From Reddybacter sp041622675 (GTDB lineage Bacteria; Pseudomonadota; Gammaproteobacteria; Pseudomonadales; Porticoccaceae): 6,301 bases of DNA. The position numbers and the translations under genes are program-made. Every line of letters starts with the position of its first letter. Position 1 is the stretch's first letter. Shown piece after piece: positions 1 through 6,072 of this stretch. The notes under the pieces were generated by a model, which did not search any database, was not told the DNA's origin, and saw only the letters and a list, made by a program, of their open reading frames with translations. Location: contig JBFJYH010000082.1 in the NCBI GenBank assembly GCA_041622675.1, positions 1 to 6,301 on the forward strand. Direction: 5' to 3'.

Positions 1-1791
1 CCCTTCCCTGAACTGCTCCAACCTTTCGAAATAACTGTTGGCACCCATCATGCCGCCAAAGGGTTGGTTGTGCCGAGCGCGAGGGTCGTGCTGGCCCTCC
101 AGATTGTAATAGCCCGGTGTACAGCCGGTGCCACCCTGAGGGCCCTTGGCTGGTGTGCCAAACACTTCGGCGGACCAGGCTTTTTCCGCTTCGGCATCGG
201 CGTCGCAACGGGTGATATTATTTTCTTCGAAGTAGTTCACCAGGTAGGCGATGTGTTTGGCAGCTTCGTCCAACCCGTCGGGGTAGTTGGCGGTAAACGA
301 GGCCTGACCGTTACTGACGATAAAGCAGTTGGGGAAGCCACGGGTATGGATGCCAAATAATGTGCGCATACCTTCTTTCCACTTATCTTCTAAGCTTTGC
401 CCGTCGACGCCAATCAAGTTGTAGCCGGAGCGTTGGGTATAGTCGGTGCCCACCTCAAAGCCAGTGGCGAAAATCAGGCAATCCACCTCGTATTCAACGC
501 CATCGACGACGACAGCGTTTTCAGTAATGGAATCGACACCCTGGCCCTTGGTGTCCACAAGTTTGACATTATCGCGATTGAAGGTCGGCAGAAAACGGTC
601 GTCCAGGCAGGGACGCTTGCACATAAAGGCGTACCAGGGTTTGAGTGCTTCGGCCGTTTCTTTGTCAGTCACAATGTCATCGATGCGGTTACGAATATTT
701 TCCATCTTTTCAAAGTTGGACATTTCAAAGATTTCCAAAACCTTTTCTTTCGGCACATCCTTGCCAGCCTCGCGCATGCGGCGGCGATAGATCTTGCCCA
801 TCTCCACCCAGGCATCGTCAAATTGATCGAGTTGATTAATCTCGCCACGGCGACCACCCCGACCAGTGAGGATGGCTGTGAAGTCTTTCTGACGTTGTTT
901 TTGCCAGCCGGGTTTGAGGCTTGCCGCCCACTCTTTATCGGTATCGTGATCATTTCTCGGATCAACGCCAGAGGGCGTGCGCTGAAAGACGTACAACTGC
1001 TTGGCTGACTCACCCAAATAAGAAACACACTGCACAGCGGTGGCGCCGGTACCGATAATGCCTACTCGCTTGTCTTCCAAGCCGTCGAGACCGCCTCGGG
1101 CGTTGCCACCGGTGTAGTTGTAGTCCCAGCGACTGGTGTGGAAAGTGTGCCCTTTAAAGTCGCTAATGCCCGGAATGCCGGGGAGTTTCGGGCGGTTCAG
1201 GGGGCCGTTCACCATAACCACAAAGCGCGCCTTCATTTTGTCGCCCCGGTCGGTATGAATCGTCCACAGCCGGCTGTCTTCGTCCCAGATCATCTCACTG
1301 ACACCGGTTTGCAGACAGGCATTATCGTAGAGACGGTAGTGCTCAGCGATGCGGTGGCAGTGAGCGAGAATTTCCGGTGCGTCACAAAATTTGCGCGGGG
1401 GCATGTAACCGAGTTCTTCGAGCAGGGGCAGGTAAGTGTAGGCCTCGATATCACAGGCCGCGCCCGGATAGCGATTCCAGTACCAGGTACCGCCAAAGTC
1501 GCCCCCCTTTTCAATCATGCGAATATCTTCGATACCCGCTTCTCGCATACGGGCACCGGCCAGCAGGCCGCCGAGACCCCCACCTATAATGGCCACCTCT
1601 ACTTGATCTTCCAGGGGGTCTCGAGCGATCGGTTCGGCAAGATAGGGATCTTCTAGAAAATAGGAAAACTCGCCGCGCATTGCCTGGTATTGCTGGTTAC
1701 CATCTGGGCGCAGGCGCTTGGCTCTCTCTTCAGCATATTTTTGTCGTAGAAAGTCGGGGTCAAAATTTTCTTGGGCTACTTTGCGGCTCAT
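1..1791 (-). CDS. Type I Baeyer-Villiger flavoprotein monooxygenase (3' end outside window)
   Basis: An FAD- and NADPH-dependent enzyme expected to insert one oxygen atom next to a ketone carbonyl, giving an ester or lactone; it should be cytosolic. I translated 597 uninterrupted codons from ATG at 1791 to the window edge. The FAD Rossmann motif GGGLGG is at residues 70-75. The family fingerprint FxGxxxHxxxW is intact at 212-222 (FKGHTFHTSRW). The second, NADPH-binding dinucleotide motif GTGATA is at 247-252, and the ATGFE motif is at 442-446. The roughly 60 residues before the first Rossmann motif, and a length near 600, place it with the long, N-terminally extended members (cyclopentadecanone monooxygenase type) rather than the roughly 540-residue cyclohexanone type. 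Few residues are probably missing at the C-terminus. The start is supported by AAGGAG eight bases upstream. It is more GC-rich than the genes to its right and probably belongs to the chromosome. The substrate cannot be told from sequence. Confidence 0.93.
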   Translation of the reverse strand, partial: MSRKVAQENFDPDFLRQKYAEERAKRLRPDGNQQYQAMRGEFSYFLEDPYLAEPIARDPLEDQVEVAIIGGGLGGLLAGARMREAGIEDIRMIEKGGDFGGTWYWNRYPGAACDIEAYTYLPLLEELGYMPPRKFCDAPEILAHCHRIAEHYRLYDNACLQTGVSEMIWDEDSRLWTIHTDRGDKMKARFVVMVNGPLNRPKLPGIPGISDFKGHTFHTSRWDYNYTGGNARGGLDGLEDKRVGIIGTGATAVQCVSYLGESAKQLYVFQRTPSGVDPRNDHDTDKEWAASLKPGWQKQRQKDFTAILTGRGGRRGEINQLDQFDDAWVEMGKIYRRRMREAGKDVPKEKVLEIFEMSNFEKMENIRNRIDDIVTDKETAEALKPWYAFMCKRPCLDDRFLPTFNRDNVKLVDTKGQGVDSITENAVVVDGVEYEVDCLIFATGFEVGTDYTQRSGYNLIGVDGQSLEDKWKEGMRTLFGIHTRGFPNCFIVSNGQASFTANYPDGLDEAAKHIAYLVNYFEENNITRCDADAEAEKAWSAEVFGTPAKGPQGGTGCTPGYYNLEGQHDPRARHNQPFGGMMGANSYFERLEQFREG

Positions 1792-1799
1792 TATGTTAT

Positions 1800-1805
1800 C
1801 TCCTT
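1800..1805 (-). promoter_or_regulatory. Ribosome binding site of the monooxygenase
   Basis: AAGGAG on the minus strand, eight bases before the ATG at 1791. This near-perfect Shine-Dalgarno decides the start codon. It contrasts with the weak or absent sites in front of most cassette genes to the right. Confidence 0.85.
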
Positions 1806-2058
1806 GTAATGAAAAGTTGTCTACCGCCACCTTCAATGAATCCACTTTGCTATAGCTAGCAGGTGCGAAGCGTGGCTCAGGTTATATTTTTATCTAGGAA
1901 ACGTTACCGTGTCTCGCCATCCGTTTTTACGCTCTGGCTGATACCGTTGTTATTACTGTTATTCGATAGCAGATAGAAAAATACCATTATTGATTCAACT
2001 AGAACAAGCTGACCCTGCAGATATAAGAGCTTTGTTTAAGTTGTTAGCCATATTAGAA
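1806..2058. other. Junction between cassette array and monooxygenase, no convincing gene
   Basis: About 250 bases between the last attC-like site and the monooxygenase ribosome binding site. It should hold the monooxygenase promoter, but I could not pick -35 and -10 boxes with confidence; an AT-rich stretch around 1880-1896 is one candidate. Two tiny ORFs are visible. On the minus strand, 1995-2051 encodes 18 residues (MANNLNKALISAGSACSS) and starts seven bases past the attC end, where a cassette gene would start. On the plus strand, an open segment including 1990-2064 ends with TAA inside the attC box. Neither has a ribosome binding site or a recognised family. The minus one could be the surviving 5' end of a lost cassette gene. 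Confidence 0.5.
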
Positions 2059-2157
2059 ATCTAACGCCTGAGTTCGGCGGTATTTGAGGCTACGCATGTT
2101 TTTGCGGCAGAAAAAATGGGTAGCGAGTCAAATGTTCGCTGCAATGATTTGTTGAGC
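2059..2157 (-). other. attC site of the DUF2254 cassette (probably last in array)
   Basis: On the minus strand R'' is GCTCAAC (2157-2151) and R' is GTTAGAT (2065-2059); both match the consensus exactly. Between them, CAGCGAACATTTGA (2141-2128) is largely complementary to TCAAATACCGCCG (2087-2075), giving an imperfect stem with a few unpaired bases, as attC arms have. A 5-base stem followed by six T lies in the variable centre. The DUF2254 stop codon ends two bases before R''. Length is 99 bases, within the usual range. Confidence 0.75.
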
Positions 2158-2158
2158 A

Positions 2159-3454
2159 TCATTTGCCGGTGTCTACTAATTTCCTCGCGACCGAGCGCAC
2201 CTTGTCGGCTTCCTCTTCAAGAACCAACGATTTCTCGGCATATCGCATCGCCAACTGAGAATTCTCTATCGAGGCATCCTTCAGCGTCGAGTCTGCCAAA
2301 TTCGACAGCGCCAAGTAAGCTTTCTGTAGTCGTATTGCCACCTCAACGGTAGCGGCTCCGTCTCGCGCAATAGCGCTGAACGCGTCATCGAATACATCGT
2401 TGATCTTAATTTCTGGCATGGCAACTCGGTCAAATTCGATCTGTTCCGAATCGTTGTCGCTGCGCGTTCTAGACCATCTCGCAAGCAGGCGGACCAAAGA
2501 GCCGATAATGTCGATTGCCGTGCCTGGGTCATTGACGGCCGGGGACAGAGCTCGACTCGCGATCTCCGACATGACGAGCAGACCGAACCTAGGATCAGAT
2601 TCAAAAGTCCGCTCACCTCCTATTACAAAAGCAGCCACAATTTCATCAGTACAGGAGCAGTCATCAGCACCGCTATCGTTTGTAACTCGAACCAATGGAC
2701 TGTCAGGGGTTACGAAGGTCCCGGGCCGGGTGCAAATGTCAATTCTGCACTCGAACTGTTCGGCTAAGCGCTGCAATTTGACCAGGTCGATGTTTTGCAC
2801 ATAGCCAATTCTGCCAGTACCAATTTCTGACCCAGAAGCCGAATCTGTCAAGCGGGATGCGCCCATTCGCGGGAGCTCTGCCCAGGATTGCAATGCAGCG
2901 TCGGTGGCGGACTCAACCTTATCAATCGTGTACCCCAACCGACCCAATCGCGCGATGCGGTCGACCCAGCGAACGAACGCCAGAACAACAATAGCAAAGA
3001 CACACAGGGTGATCACAAATAGCACAAACTTCCCAGAACTCTCATAGAAGCCATTGAGGTGAGCGATCAAGCCCACGATGCTGAAGATAAACGCTCCGAT
3101 AAATGTCGAGAGCGCGTTCTGTGATACGTAATCAGAAACGACAAGAGGAAACGCACGTGGGGTTGCCGAGTTACTTGCAGATGCGTACGCAGAGAGCATC
3201 GCGCCCACAGCGAACATGGCAATGACCAGCATGCTTGAGGACATGATCGACAGGACTGTTTCCAGAGATTGAGGGCTTATCTCGGGAAAGTTTTGAGCAA
3301 GCGCAAGACCGTCGGCAAAGCCCGCGATCAGTACAGCTGCAAATGACATGAGACAGCTCATAAGAGGCTTCACCCAGAGGCGTTCTCGAAGCCGAGCAAG
3401 ATGGAATCTGACGATACTTGGGAGTTCGATCTTTGACTGCATTTGTTTACTCAT
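2159..3454 (-). CDS. DUF2254 family inner-membrane protein
   Basis: A 431-residue member of the DUF2254 family (Pfam PF10011), whose function is unknown. Four hydrophobic segments occupy roughly residues 31-50, 68-90, 113-133 and 142-162. A long soluble domain of about 265 residues follows and would sit on one side of the inner membrane. Family-typical stretches are visible: the polar SNSATPRAFPLVVSDYVSQN region (95-112) between membrane segments 2 and 3, and RALSPAVNDPGTA (301-313) in the soluble part. Length is normal for the family. ATG at 3454 is four bases after the R' box of the preceding attC and has no real Shine-Dalgarno; an alternative ATG at residue 5 is no better placed. The stop lies two bases before the next attC, so the gene fills a cassette of about 1.4 kb exactly. 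This is large for a cassette. Expression probably depends on an upstream array promoter. Confidence 0.85.
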   Translation of the reverse strand: MSKQMQSKIELPSIVRFHLARLRERLWVKPLMSCLMSFAAVLIAGFADGLALAQNFPEISPQSLETVLSIMSSSMLVIAMFAVGAMLSAYASASNSATPRAFPLVVSDYVSQNALSTFIGAFIFSIVGLIAHLNGFYESSGKFVLFVITLCVFAIVVLAFVRWVDRIARLGRLGYTIDKVESATDAALQSWAELPRMGASRLTDSASGSEIGTGRIGYVQNIDLVKLQRLAEQFECRIDICTRPGTFVTPDSPLVRVTNDSGADDCSCTDEIVAAFVIGGERTFESDPRFGLLVMSEIASRALSPAVNDPGTAIDIIGSLVRLLARWSRTRSDNDSEQIEFDRVAMPEIKINDVFDDAFSAIARDGAATVEVAIRLQKAYLALSNLADSTLKDASIENSQLAMRYAEKSLVLEEEADKVRSVARKLVDTGK

Positions 3455-3457
3455 GAT

Positions 3458-3526
3458 ATCCGACGCCCAAAGCGGCGGCGAATCGGTCCAGCCACATAGC
3501 GGCTATGCTGCTTTTGTTTGTTATGT
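3458..3526 (-). other. attC-like site upstream of DUF2254
   Basis: On the minus strand R'' is ACATAAC (3526-3520), one base off RYYYAAC, and R' is GTCGGAT (3464-3458), with GTC in place of GTT. The arms AAAAGCAGC and the complement of CAAAGCGGC differ at two positions. A perfect inner hairpin CATAGC/GCTATG (3495-3500 and 3502-3507) fills the centre. It sits exactly between the end of one candidate cassette and the DUF2254 start. The degenerate R' lowers confidence. Confidence 0.58.
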
Positions 3527-3652
3527 GTTGCCACGGCTGAACCCCTTTCGTAATTTGCACAAACGATCCCTTCTTTCCGGGACAAGTAGAACTACAAAGA
3601 TTTCTGCGGCGTAAACAAAGCCTGCAATAAAGAGTCGGAGGGATACTAAACG
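3521..3652 (-). pseudogene. Decayed small membrane-protein ORF in an otherwise empty cassette
   Basis: The stretch between two attC-like sites (about 3527-3752) holds no intact gene. This open segment of 43 codons contains a clear hydrophobic run (LFIAGFVYAAEIFVVLLV) followed by a basic tail. It ends with TAA inside the attC R'' box ACATAAC, exactly where genuine cassette genes end. An in-frame TAA lies immediately upstream, and no ATG, GTG or TTG occurs near the front. Further upstream, in another frame, a second hydrophobic run (ILAFLLFLSG, around 3695-3725) is visible. I read this as a small membrane protein gene broken by frameshift, but chance composition cannot be excluded. Family unknown. 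Confidence 0.35.
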
Positions 3653-3752
3653 TTACCAAGTGTTCTCTTTGCCCTACGAACCTATTGATGGAACCTTCCT
3701 GATAAAAACAGTAAAAAAGCTAATATAACTATAAAGAGTGTCTGCTAATTGT

Positions 3753-3834
3753 GGGTAACACCGCTCGCTAAGGCCGGCGTCACTAGTGGTGAAAAGCACA
3801 ACATTTTGACAACACGAACACGCATTTGTCAGAA
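3753..3834 (-). other. Degenerate attC-like site after the SGNH hydrolase
   Basis: On the minus strand R'' would be TTCTGAC (3834-3828) and R' GTTACCC (3759-3753), both imperfect. The gene stop codon TGA lies within the candidate R''. The left half carries GACGCCGG (3781-3774), also present in the neighbouring attC at 4954-5031 (4984-4977). A CACTAGTG palindrome (3781-3788) lies near the centre. Arm complementarity is weak, so the call rests mainly on position and the end boxes. Confidence 0.42.
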
Positions 3835-4470
3835 GGCTATATTTTCGGATACTGCGTATGCTATGGCCTTGCCTAAAATTTGATGTTGATTTTCATCTAA
3901 GTGGATACCATCTACAACGCTAGCTTCCGTGACATTGCCCGCATTGAAGAAATGTACTGAGTGCTCTTTAGCCACATTTTCTAGTGCCGGGGCCAAACCA
4001 ATACACCGCTTTTCAGAACCTTCAAATTTATGTGCAATAGCACCTTTTGGCTTAGTAATGGGCGGCGGAGAAATAATCATTATTTCCGGAATAGGCATGC
4101 CAGGTTCTATCGGAGCATGCCGAATAATTTGAATTAATTTGGCAGTACCTTGAGATGAAAGCCAAGCGTTATTCCCATGTGTGCATTGAAAATCGTTTGA
4201 ACCAAGCATTAAGATTACCAATCTCAGTGGAGAATGCATTTCAATAACTTGTGATAAACCTTGCGAGCCATCGCGTCCCTCCTTAAAAGGGTCGCTCCAT
4301 GTAGTTCTACGTCCATTAAGGCAATTGTCGATAACTCGTATATTCTTGCCGAGTCCATTCAATGTGATTTCAAAGACACCCGGCCAGCGTTTTTTAAATG
4401 GTAGCCGCTCCCTAGTGCCTGGAATAATTCCCCATGTCAGGCTGTCAGAATATATGAGAACTTGATTCAT
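3829..4470 (-). CDS. SGNH/GDSL-type esterase or acyltransferase (MsAcT-like)
   Basis: A 213-residue SGNH-fold hydrolase predicted to cleave or transfer acyl groups on small esters. Block I is SDSLTWG (residues 8-14) with nucleophile Ser10; the usual Gly of GDSL is Ser here. Block II Gly is G53 in NGRRTTWSDP, block III is GSND (90-93) with Asn92, and block V is DGIH (187-190) with Asp187 and His190. SLTWG, the RTT segment and the overall length resemble the arylesterase/acyltransferase of Mycobacterium smegmatis (MsAcT, about 216 residues). There is no signal peptide, so it is probably cytosolic. ATG at 4470 is the only sensible start, about 20 bases after the preceding attC. AAGGGA is 15 bases upstream, rather far for a ribosome binding site. 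The stop codon lies in the following attC-like site. Natural substrate unknown. Confidence 0.85.
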   Translation of the reverse strand: MNQVLIYSDSLTWGIIPGTRERLPFKKRWPGVFEITLNGLGKNIRVIDNCLNGRRTTWSDPFKEGRDGSQGLSQVIEMHSPLRLVILMLGSNDFQCTHGNNAWLSSQGTAKLIQIIRHAPIEPGMPIPEIMIISPPPITKPKGAIAHKFEGSEKRCIGLAPALENVAKEHSVHFFNAGNVTEASVVDGIHLDENQHQILGKAIAYAVSENIAF

Positions 4471-4489
4471 AATTTTTATATTGCTTCCC

Positions 4490-4537
4490 TTCTAACGTCT
4501 GCTTTCACCCAAGCCCTGAAAAAGGTACTGGTTATGC
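4490..4537 (-). other. Short attC-like site after the GFA gene
   Basis: On the minus strand R'' is GCATAAC (4537-4531) and R' is GTTAGAA (4496-4490), each one base off consensus. TTTCA/TGAAA arms (4504-4508 and 4518-4522) can pair around a nine-base loop. The TAA of the GFA gene is the TAA inside R''. At 48 bases it is shorter than most described attC sites, which lowers confidence, but its position and end boxes fit the series. Confidence 0.52.
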
Positions 4538-4930
4538 TTTATTTTGTAGATATTTAGGTCTGTCAGCATTTTCACTAAACCAAACTGATTCTGATTCACA
4601 ATATATTTCATAGCTTGGTTCAGGAATATGACCTTCAATGACTGTGCCAAGCCTCAATCTTATTATTTCTGGCATGTCCGTTCTTTGACTATACAAAGGT
4701 GTGCCACAGGTACCACAAAACACACGCTTTTTATTAGGACTTGAAAAGTATGTTTTTCGTGAACCCGAATCATTTGTAAATTGACATTTTTTTAATTCAA
4801 TCGGAGCGTTGGTGGCAAATGGCGTACCCTGTGATCTTTTACATTGATTGCAATGACAAACAGCAACTTCATTGATTGAACCATTGAACTCATATTCAAC
4901 CTCTCCACAAAGACAACTTCCTTTTATCAT
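4532..4930 (-). CDS. GFA family (CENP-V/GFA domain) zinc-binding protein
   Basis: A 132-residue single-domain protein of the glutathione-dependent formaldehyde-activating (GFA, Pfam PF04828) family. It shows the complete cysteine set: C6 and C8 in GSCLCGEVEYE, C25, C27 and C30 in CHCNQCKRSQG, and C72 and C75 in FCGTCGTPLYS. In known members these bind two structural or catalytic zinc ions. Only a few members are shown to accelerate glutathione-formaldehyde condensation; most are uncharacterised, so an exact reaction should not be assumed. Length is typical of the family. The start has a Shine-Dalgarno (GAGGAT). The stop codon is inside the R'' box of the following attC, and the start is 23 bases after the previous one, so the gene fits its cassette tightly. 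It is AT-rich compared with the monooxygenase. Probably cytosolic. Confidence 0.88.
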   Translation of the reverse strand: MIKGSCLCGEVEYEFNGSINEVAVCHCNQCKRSQGTPFATNAPIELKKCQFTNDSGSRKTYFSSPNKKRVFCGTCGTPLYSQRTDMPEIIRLRLGTVIEGHIPEPSYEIYCESESVWFSENADRPKYLQNKA

Positions 4931-4933
4931 ACT

Positions 4934-4939
4934 ATCCTC
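4934..4939 (-). promoter_or_regulatory. Ribosome binding site of the GFA gene
   Basis: GAGGAT on the minus strand, three bases before ATG at 4930 (five from the GAGG core). It lies between the attC R' box and the start, so this cassette carries its own translation signal. Confidence 0.6.
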
Positions 4940-4953
4940 GATGTACTTTTAGA

Positions 4954-5031
4954 GCATAACGGCTTGCACGAGTGTCCGGCGTCGCAGATACGAACTGCTG
5001 CAAATTGTCAGATGTGTTGCTCACGTTAAAT
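4954..5031 (-). other. attC site of the SDR cassette
   Basis: On the minus strand R'' is ATTTAAC (5031-5025), an exact consensus match, and R' is GTTATGC (4960-4954), one base off consensus. TAACG and CGTTA at the ends pair. The inner arms are only partly complementary, with a GCAG/CTGC pairing near the centre. The SDR stop TGA (5023-5021) falls inside the site just after R''. Length is 78 bases. Confidence 0.7.
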
Positions 5032-5049
5032 TTAACCCACCATCTGACA
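5006..5049. repeat. Inverted repeat overlapping attC R'' and the SDR 3' end
   Basis: Perfect 9-base arms TGTCAGATG (5006-5014) and CATCTGACA (5041-5049) flank a 12-base perfect palindrome GTTAAATTTAAC (5025-5036). The right arm and half of the palindrome lie in SDR coding sequence (the SDGGLNLT tail); the left arm lies inside the attC. The palindrome includes the R'' box and could compete with normal attC folding. Confidence 0.6.
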
Positions 5050-5755
5050 GCACGACCTCACCAGTTAGATAGGAGCTGTTGATTAACATACCAGCGACAA
5101 ACGCAATTTCCTCAGGTTCGGCCCCCTTTTCATAGGCGCTTCAGTTGCCCAAAGGTCACGGGCAGCTCCCCAGTCCTTACTCATGGGCGTATGAACTAAA
5201 CCTGGAGCTATAGCGTTAACCCTAATGTCAGGCCCCAGATTCAAGGCCAGGAGTTTTGTCATATGGTTAAGCGAGGCCTTAGTTACTGAATACGGAATTG
5301 ATGCGCCTTTGGGGCGCACCTGCATGAGAACTGATGTTAAGAATACAACTAGAAGCACTTTGAGAAGAGGCCTTTTTTAATAAAGGTTCAGCTTCAAAGA
5401 TCAGAGTCCATGGAGAAATAACATTAACCTCGTGGAGCATTCGCCATATTTCAGGAGTAGCCGCCTTTAGATTTTTGTGGTCTATAACCTCAGTTAGCGC
5501 TGCATTATTTACTAGCACATCCAGGCGTCCATATTTACAGGCGATTTTCTCAATTAACGCTTTTGATTCAGTCTGATTTGATAGATCTGCTTGGAAATAA
5601 GAAGCGTCATCGTTCTGGGATGCTAGGCACTTGCCAACTTCTACGGATGAGCGCGAATGAAAAACGACGGTAAAGCCTTCGGAAGCGAGCCAATTGGCAT
5701 TAGCCTTGCCAATTCCTGATGTTGAACCGATAACTAACGCGACTCTATTTTTCAT
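5021..5755 (-). pseudogene. Short-chain dehydrogenase/reductase, broken by two frameshifts
   Basis: A classical NAD(P)-dependent SDR whose parts are in three successive reading-frame blocks. Block 1 (ATG at 5755) has the cofactor motif GSTSGIG (residues 10-16), NNAA (83-86), the active-site Asn111 and NISSHAG with the catalytic Ser at 142 or 143. Near 5311-5319 the frame shifts, and block 2 continues with RPKGASIPYSVTK (the Tyr-x-x-x-Lys pair), then RVNAIAPGLVHTP. At the C5 run 5122-5126 the frame shifts back. Block 3 gives AEPEEIAFVAGML, a TGEVVLSDGG segment and the ending LNLT before TGA at 5023. ATG to TGA is 735 bases, divisible by three, so the two indels cancel. The repaired product would be about 244 residues, the normal SDR size. 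Either a decaying gene or sequencing error; the homopolymer at the second site favours caution. Substrate unknown. The start is 36 bases after the preceding attC, with a weak ribosome binding site. Confidence 0.85.
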
Positions 5756-5791
5756 GTATTTCAGTCTTTATATAGTTAGTAATTGGAGTGC

Positions 5792-5874
5792 ATCTAACGA
5801 CGCCAATACCGAAAATTCATGAGCGCGGTGAGTAAATTTTTAATCTCCCGCCGGTATATTGGCCATCTTTTTCA
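5792..5874 (-). other. attC-like site with a degenerate outer arm
   Basis: On the minus strand R' is GTTAGAT (5798-5792), an exact match, continuing GCAC, the same R'-flanking bases seen in the well-known aadA cassette. The arms GCCAATACCG (5802-5811) and CGGTATATTGGC (5852-5863) are complementary apart from a two-base bulge, with further AAAATT/AATTTT pairing inside. The expected R'' near 5868-5874 reads GAAAAAG instead of RYYYAAC. The damaged side faces the IS3 remnant. Confidence 0.6.
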
Positions 5875-5886
5875 TGGTGCTACGCT

Positions 5887-6015
5887 TTATCCATATTCTA
5901 GCGGAGAAAGGCAGTTTAAACCTGAGTGTAATCGAACCCTATTGTAAAATTGGTTGATGTACTCCCCTAGCGCTCTACGCAAACTCACCACATTTTTGTA
6001 GACGCTACCTCTTAG
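5887..6015 (-). pseudogene. IS3-family transposase remnant (C-terminal end only)
   Basis: An open segment of 42 codons ending in TAA, with the characteristic C-terminal signature of IS3-family transposases (DDE integrase fold): YINQFYNRVRLHS followed a few residues later by LSPLEY. The catalytic Asp and Glu residues lie upstream in intact enzymes and are absent. An in-frame TAG immediately precedes the segment, and no start codon or ribosome binding site is visible. I could not recognise the element's terminal inverted repeats. The remnant occupies a cassette-sized interval (about 5875-6072) with no other gene; the rest of that interval, 6016-6072, shows nothing recognisable. It lies directly next to the damaged arm of the attC at 5792-5874. 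Confidence 0.72.
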
Positions 6016-6072
6016 CTATTTCTGAACATCCTCTTCTTTTCCATAAAACACCGGCAATTATTTTGCATGGAT

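Noticed and set aside
397..1008. Plus-strand open frame of 203 codons, with others at 64-360 and 1138-1656
   Set aside because: They lie entirely antisense to the Baeyer-Villiger monooxygenase, whose motifs are unambiguous. Long antisense frames are expected opposite GC-rich genes, and they show no family signature.
1900..1970. Possible eighth attC-like structure left of 2059
   Set aside because: TAAC/GTTA pieces occur, but the arms do not pair and no GTTRRRY box is correctly placed.
2111..2140. Rho-independent terminator: 5-base stem AGCGA/TCGCT followed by six T on the minus strand
   Set aside because: The stem is short, five bases separate it from the T run, and it lies in the variable centre of the better-supported attC site. 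A weak terminator role is not excluded.
2400..2804. Plus-strand open frame of 134 codons, with 2116-2352 nearby
   Set aside because: Antisense to the DUF2254 gene or overlapping its 3' end and the attC, with no ribosome binding site or recognisable domain.
1899..3657. 10-base direct repeat AAACGTTACC at 1899-1908 and 3648-3657
   Set aside because: Several 10-base matches are expected by chance in a window this size, and the flanks do not match.
3447..3659. Minus-strand open frame of 70 codons starting at a TTG
   Set aside because: It runs through the attC-like site and into the DUF2254 start in another frame, and its composition looks random. The frame ending inside R'' is the better candidate.
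5083..5358. A separate 91-residue protein starting with MLLVVF
   Set aside because: It is the middle of the frameshifted SDR; its first residues are out-of-frame translation of the upstream block and its last ones run past the second frameshift.
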